NCBI GenBank assembly: GCA_016214125.1
Contig: JACRPC010000006.1
Coordinates: forward strand, 62,001-126,000
DNA: 64,000 nucleotides
Source: Rhodospirillales bacterium
Lineage (GTDB): Bacteria; Pseudomonadota; Alphaproteobacteria; Rhodospirillales; WMHbin7
Reading direction: 5' to 3'
The translations under genes and the position numbers were made by a program. The notes beneath the pieces were generated by a model. It was not told the DNA's origin. It did not search any database and saw only the letters and a list, made by a program, of their open reading frames with translations. This document shows positions 60,559-64,000 of this stretch, piece after piece (the first letter of the stretch is position 1; every line of letters starts with the position of its first letter).

Positions 60559-62586
60559 CTACAACCCCCGGCCGATGCCGAATTTTTTCAAGATGCCCTG
60601 CCAGATGCCTTCCTCCTCTTCCTCCTTCGAGGGCGGCGCGGCGGGCTGGGGCGGCGGGCTGGGCGCACCCAGCACCGAGGGCGGGGGTTGGTCGGGCAAA
60701 GGCTCGTGCCAAGGACCGGCCAGCGGCCGGGCCGGACGGCCCTGGTGGGCGATCTCCATCACGTCCCGCCACAGCCTTGCGGGCAGGCCGCCGCCCACCA
60801 CCCGCTTCATCGGGCTGGTGTCGTCGTTGCCCATCCAGACCACCGCCAGGCGCTCGGCGGTGAAGCCGGCGAACCAGGCGTCGCGGTAATTCTGGCTGGT
60901 GCCGGTCTTGCCGGCGGCCGGACGGTCGAGCTTGGCCGCCTTGCCGGTGCCTTCGGCGATCACCGCCTGCATCAGCGCCTGCATGCCCAACAGCGATTCC
61001 GGCGCCACGACACGGGCGGGCAAGGGCTCCTGGCGTCGCCAGAGCACCGGTCCGCCGGTTTCCACCACCTCGATCAGCCCATAGGGTTCGGCGCGCAAGC
61101 CCCCATTGGCAAGGGGCAGCAAGGCGCCGGCCAATTCCAGGGGCGTCACTTCGCTCGAGCCCAGGGCCAGGGTGGCGTCGCGGCGCAGCTCGGATTGGAT
61201 GCCCAGGCGCTTGGCGGTGGCGATGACGGTCTTCAGGCCCACCCGATCGGCCAGCCGCACCGCCGCCGTGTTGATCGATTGGGCGAAGGCGGTGGAGAGC
61301 GGAATCTCGCCCAGATATTTGCCGGTGTAATTGTCGGGGCTCCAATCGCCCAGGCGGACCGGCGCGTCCAGCACGGTGTCGGTTTGGGTAAGGCCAGCGT
61401 CGAGCGCCGCCAGATAGACGAAGGTCTTGAAGGCCGAGCCGGGTTGGCGGAGCGCCTCGGTGGCGCGGTTGAACTGGCTGTCGTCGTAATCGACGCCGCC
61501 GGCCAGGGCCTTGACGGCGCCGTCGGGCGCCAGCACCACCAGCGCCGCCTGGCTGGCGTTGGCCGCCGGCCCCTGGCTTTCAACGAGCGCCTTCAAGCGC
61601 GCCTCGGCCTTGGCCTGAAGAACCGGATCGAGCGTGGTGGCGAGCGTCAGATCCTTGCCCTTGGTCTCCGCCAAGAGGGCCGACTGCGCCAGCGCCCAAT
61701 CGACGAAATAGCGCCCGATGTTGGGCCGCACCCGCGCCACCACTTGGCCGCCGAGGCGTTTGGCCATGTCGGCATCGGCCTGGGGCAGCACGCCCGCCTC
61801 GACCATGTTGGCCAGCACTTGGGCGGTGCGGGCGCGCGCCCGCTCGGGGTCGGCGACCGGATTGAAGCGCGACGGCGCTTTCAACAGCCCGGCCAACAGG
61901 GCCGATTCGTAGAGATTGAGATCGCGCGCCGATTTGTCGAAATAACGCCGTGCCGCGGCATCGACGCCGAAAGTGCCCGCCCCCAGATAGACCCGGTTGA
62001 GATAGATGGTCAGCAGCTCGCGCTTGGAAAAACGGCGTTCGAGCGAGAAGGCCAGGATCGCTTCCTGCACCTTGCGCTTTAGGGTGCGCTCGGGCTTGAG
62101 GAACAGCACCTTGGCCAATTGCTGGGTGATGGTGCTGCCGCCCTGCTGCACCGACCCGGCCAGCGTGTTGCGCGCCAAGGCGCGCAATAGGCCGATCGGA
62201 TCGACGCCGTGATGGCGGTAGAATCGCCGATCCTCGGTGGCCAGCACGGCGGCCGGCAGCACCGAGGGCAGATCCTCCAAATCCATCGGCTCGCCATAGA
62301 CGTCGCCCAAGGCGGCCAGCACGGTGCCGTCGGCGGCGAGAAGGGTGATCGCGGGGCGGCGGGTGCCGCCGCCCAGAGCGTCGATGTCGGGCAGATCGCG
62401 GGCGTACCAGAAGACCAGCCCCGCGGTGCCGGCGCCGCCCAGCAGAATCAGCAGGATCAGAAGGCGCAGCAGGAAGGGGCGCCGCCTTGGGCCCTTGGCG
62501 GGCGGCTTGGGGCGGGCGGGCTTGCGATCCTTGCCGCTTTCGACATAGGGGCGCTCGCTCTTTTCGGCGCGAAGCTCCGGGGCCAT
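60559..62586 (-). CDS. Class A penicillin-binding protein (PBP1-type)
   Basis: 675 residues, bifunctional. A basic cytoplasmic tail (1-40) and a membrane anchor (LLRLLILLILLGGAGTAGLVFW) precede the glycosyltransferase domain, with catalytic Glu in ATEDRRFYRHHG and GGSTITQQLAK. The transpeptidase domain has SAFK, SIN and KTGTS. A Pro/Glu-rich C-terminal tail ends IGRGL. It polymerises and crosslinks peptidoglycan at the inner membrane. A TTG at 62601 is a possible alternative start. Confidence 0.95.
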   Translation of the reverse strand: MAPELRAEKSERPYVESGKDRKPARPKPPAKGPRRRPFLLRLLILLILLGGAGTAGLVFWYARDLPDIDALGGGTRRPAITLLAADGTVLAALGDVYGEPMDLEDLPSVLPAAVLATEDRRFYRHHGVDPIGLLRALARNTLAGSVQQGGSTITQQLAKVLFLKPERTLKRKVQEAILAFSLERRFSKRELLTIYLNRVYLGAGTFGVDAAARRYFDKSARDLNLYESALLAGLLKAPSRFNPVADPERARARTAQVLANMVEAGVLPQADADMAKRLGGQVVARVRPNIGRYFVDWALAQSALLAETKGKDLTLATTLDPVLQAKAEARLKALVESQGPAANASQAALVVLAPDGAVKALAGGVDYDDSQFNRATEALRQPGSAFKTFVYLAALDAGLTQTDTVLDAPVRLGDWSPDNYTGKYLGEIPLSTAFAQSINTAAVRLADRVGLKTVIATAKRLGIQSELRRDATLALGSSEVTPLELAGALLPLANGGLRAEPYGLIEVVETGGPVLWRRQEPLPARVVAPESLLGMQALMQAVIAEGTGKAAKLDRPAAGKTGTSQNYRDAWFAGFTAERLAVVWMGNDDTSPMKRVVGGGLPARLWRDVMEIAHQGRPARPLAGPWHEPLPDQPPPSVLGAPSPPPQPAAPPSKEEEEEGIWQGILKKFGIGRGL

Positions 62587-62715
62587 GGGGCTGGATAGCA
62601 AGCGAAGATGGCGAAGTCAAAGCCGCCAAAGGGTTTTTTTGAGGCAAACGCCACTTTACAACCCCCCGGGCAAGGAGGATAGTTCGCCCGTTCGCAACAA
62701 TTCCGTACCCGGCGT

Positions 62716-64000
62716 ATGGACTTCCGGCCGATTTTTCTGGTTCTGGGTCTTCTGGTGGCGGCGCTGGGGCTGGTGATGTTCATCCCGGCCATCGCCGATC
62801 TGGTCGCCGATCACGAGGACTGGCGGATTTTCACCGCCTCGGGCTTTGCCACGCTTCTGATCGGCGCGCTCACCATGCTGGCCAACCGGGGCGGCCCGAC
62901 GACGCTCACCGTCCGCCAGGCCTTTCTGCTCACCACGCTGGCCTGGGTGGCTCTGGCGGCCTTCGGGGCGCTGCCTTTCGTCTTTTCCCATCTGGGTCTT
63001 TCCTACGCCGAGGCCTATTTCGAGGCGATGTCGGGGCTGACCACCACCGGGGCGACGGTGATCGTCGGGCTCGACGAGGCGCCGCCCGGCATTCTGCTCT
63101 GGCGGGCTTTGTTGCACGGCGTCGGCGGCATCGGCATCGTGGTGATGGCGGTGGCGGTGCTGCCCTTCCTGCGCGTCGGCGGCATGCAGCTCTTCCGCAT
63201 GGAATCCTCGGACAAGTCGGAAAAGCTGATGCCGAAGGCCGCGCAAATGGCCTTGGCGATCATCCTGGTCTATTTCGGCCTGGCGATTCTGTGCACGCTG
63301 GCGCTGTGGCTGGCCGGGATGAACGCCTTCGACGCCGTCTGCCATGCCCTGGCCACGGTTTCGACCGGCGGCTTTTCGACCAAGGACGCCTCGGTCGGTT
63401 ATTTCGACAGCGACGTCATCGATTGGATTCTGGTCGTCTTCATGCTCTCGGGCGGCCTGCCGCTCACCTATTATGTGCGGGTGTTGGGCGAGGGCTGGGG
63501 GGCGGCGCGCAAGGAAAGCCAACCCCGCACCTTCCTAAGCGTGGTGGCGGTGATCGTGGTCGTGCTTTCGCTGTGGGCCTGGCAAGTGGCCGATTATCCG
63601 CTCGATTACGCCTTCCACCACGTCGCCTTCTCGGTCGCCTCGATCATCACCACCACCGGCTTCGTCACCGTCGATTACAGCGAATGGGGCGACGCCATGA
63701 TGCTGGCGATGCTCCTGGTCACCTGCATCGGCGGCTGCACCGGCTCGACCTCGGGCGGCATCAAGATTTTCCGCTGGCAGATTCTGCTCCGCTACATCCG
63801 TGCCCAGCTATCCTTGATGTTCCAGCCCAACCGGGTGATCACGCTCCGCTACGACCAGACCGCCTACACGCCTGAGGTGACGCTGTCGGTGATCACCTTC
63901 ATCGCCGTCTATTTCGTCTCCATGGGCGGCTTGTCCATGCTGGTGGCGCTCACCGGGGTCGATTTCCTCTCGGCCCTAAGCGGCACCGCGGCGGCGATGG
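62716..64000 (+). CDS. trkH: Trk-type potassium uptake protein TrkH (truncated by window edge)
   Basis: 428 codons visible; the gene runs off the right edge, and about 55 residues are probably missing. Membrane protein with repeated pore loops: GLTTTGATV, STGGFST, TTTGFVT and the start of a fourth (SALSGTAAAM), each holding the selectivity-filter glycine. GGCTGSTSGGIKIFRW is a family hallmark. It forms the K+ channel-like subunit that works with TrkA. The start ATG 62716 lacks a strong ribosome-binding site. Confidence 0.95.
   Translation, partial: MDFRPIFLVLGLLVAALGLVMFIPAIADLVADHEDWRIFTASGFATLLIGALTMLANRGGPTTLTVRQAFLLTTLAWVALAAFGALPFVFSHLGLSYAEAYFEAMSGLTTTGATVIVGLDEAPPGILLWRALLHGVGGIGIVVMAVAVLPFLRVGGMQLFRMESSDKSEKLMPKAAQMALAIILVYFGLAILCTLALWLAGMNAFDAVCHALATVSTGGFSTKDASVGYFDSDVIDWILVVFMLSGGLPLTYYVRVLGEGWGAARKESQPRTFLSVVAVIVVVLSLWAWQVADYPLDYAFHHVAFSVASIITTTGFVTVDYSEWGDAMMLAMLLVTCIGGCTGSTSGGIKIFRWQILLRYIRAQLSLMFQPNRVITLRYDQTAYTPEVTLSVITFIAVYFVSMGGLSMLVALTGVDFLSALSGTAAAM

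Overview
The window is a high-GC (roughly two-thirds G+C by eye) alphaproteobacterial chromosome segment. FlaF, FlbT, FliX, MotE and a PflI-like protein, together with CheZ, a DksA lacking its zinc cysteines and a class 1B SpeD, point to the order Rhodospirillales or a near relative. This taxonomic call is inference from gene content. Gene density is high, many neighbours overlap by ATGA or GTGA, and no rRNA, tRNA, CRISPR array or insertion sequence was seen.

Layout, left to right. 1-1973: purine genes purC-purS-purQ-purL on the minus strand, purL cut by the window edge. 1974-3893: two long intergenic stretches with AT-rich blocks carry a tandem duplication of a small secreted two-cysteine protein with a conserved terminator. 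3894-4520: a flavin-reductase-fold protein. 4627-8093: a RelE-type toxin with its antitoxin, then a SIR2-HerA antiphage pair in DNA clearly poorer in GC than its surroundings. 8318-12440: gatCAB, a hypothetical gene and ruvX. 12437-17339: a divergent locus with an ECF sigma factor, an NrsF (DUF1109) anti-sigma factor and a pentaheme cytochrome c on one side. The other side encodes a periplasmic thioredoxin, a CcdA/DsbD-type electron transporter, a 68-residue peptide made of five NPC-x-PK octapeptides, and two secreted cysteine proteins. This is the strongest candidate for an undescribed redox or metal stress system. 17433-26151: speD-speE followed by two B12-type radical SAM enzymes, three glycosyltransferase-like proteins and a methyltransferase, apparently one transcription unit.

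26296-51451 is a large motility region. The minus-strand operon reads fliL-fliM-pflI-like-motE-cheY-cheZ-giant TPR protein. A sigma-54-type promoter precedes flgF-flgG-flgA-flgH. Next come an unusual FlaF-DUF2934-Lys/Ala/Pro tail fusion, a two-component PAS kinase and FixJ-type regulator, an XRE regulator, a cluster of intergenic repeats, and dksA and fliX facing flgI-flgJ-flgN-flgK-flgL. Flagellin follows, with a structured leader, and finally flbT-flaF reading back. The flagellin mRNA leader contains a long hairpin that is a plausible target for the FlbT encoded next door.

51546-64000: MarC, a Fur-controlled orphan iron-binding protein, a glycine-zipper lipoprotein, an RlmM-like methyltransferase and a cysteine hydrolase. 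Then comes a WD40-caspase gene with an outer-membrane barrel and a divergent FecR-like secreted protein, a class A penicillin-binding protein, and trkH cut by the right edge. Family names come from motif recognition by reading; no database search was possible.
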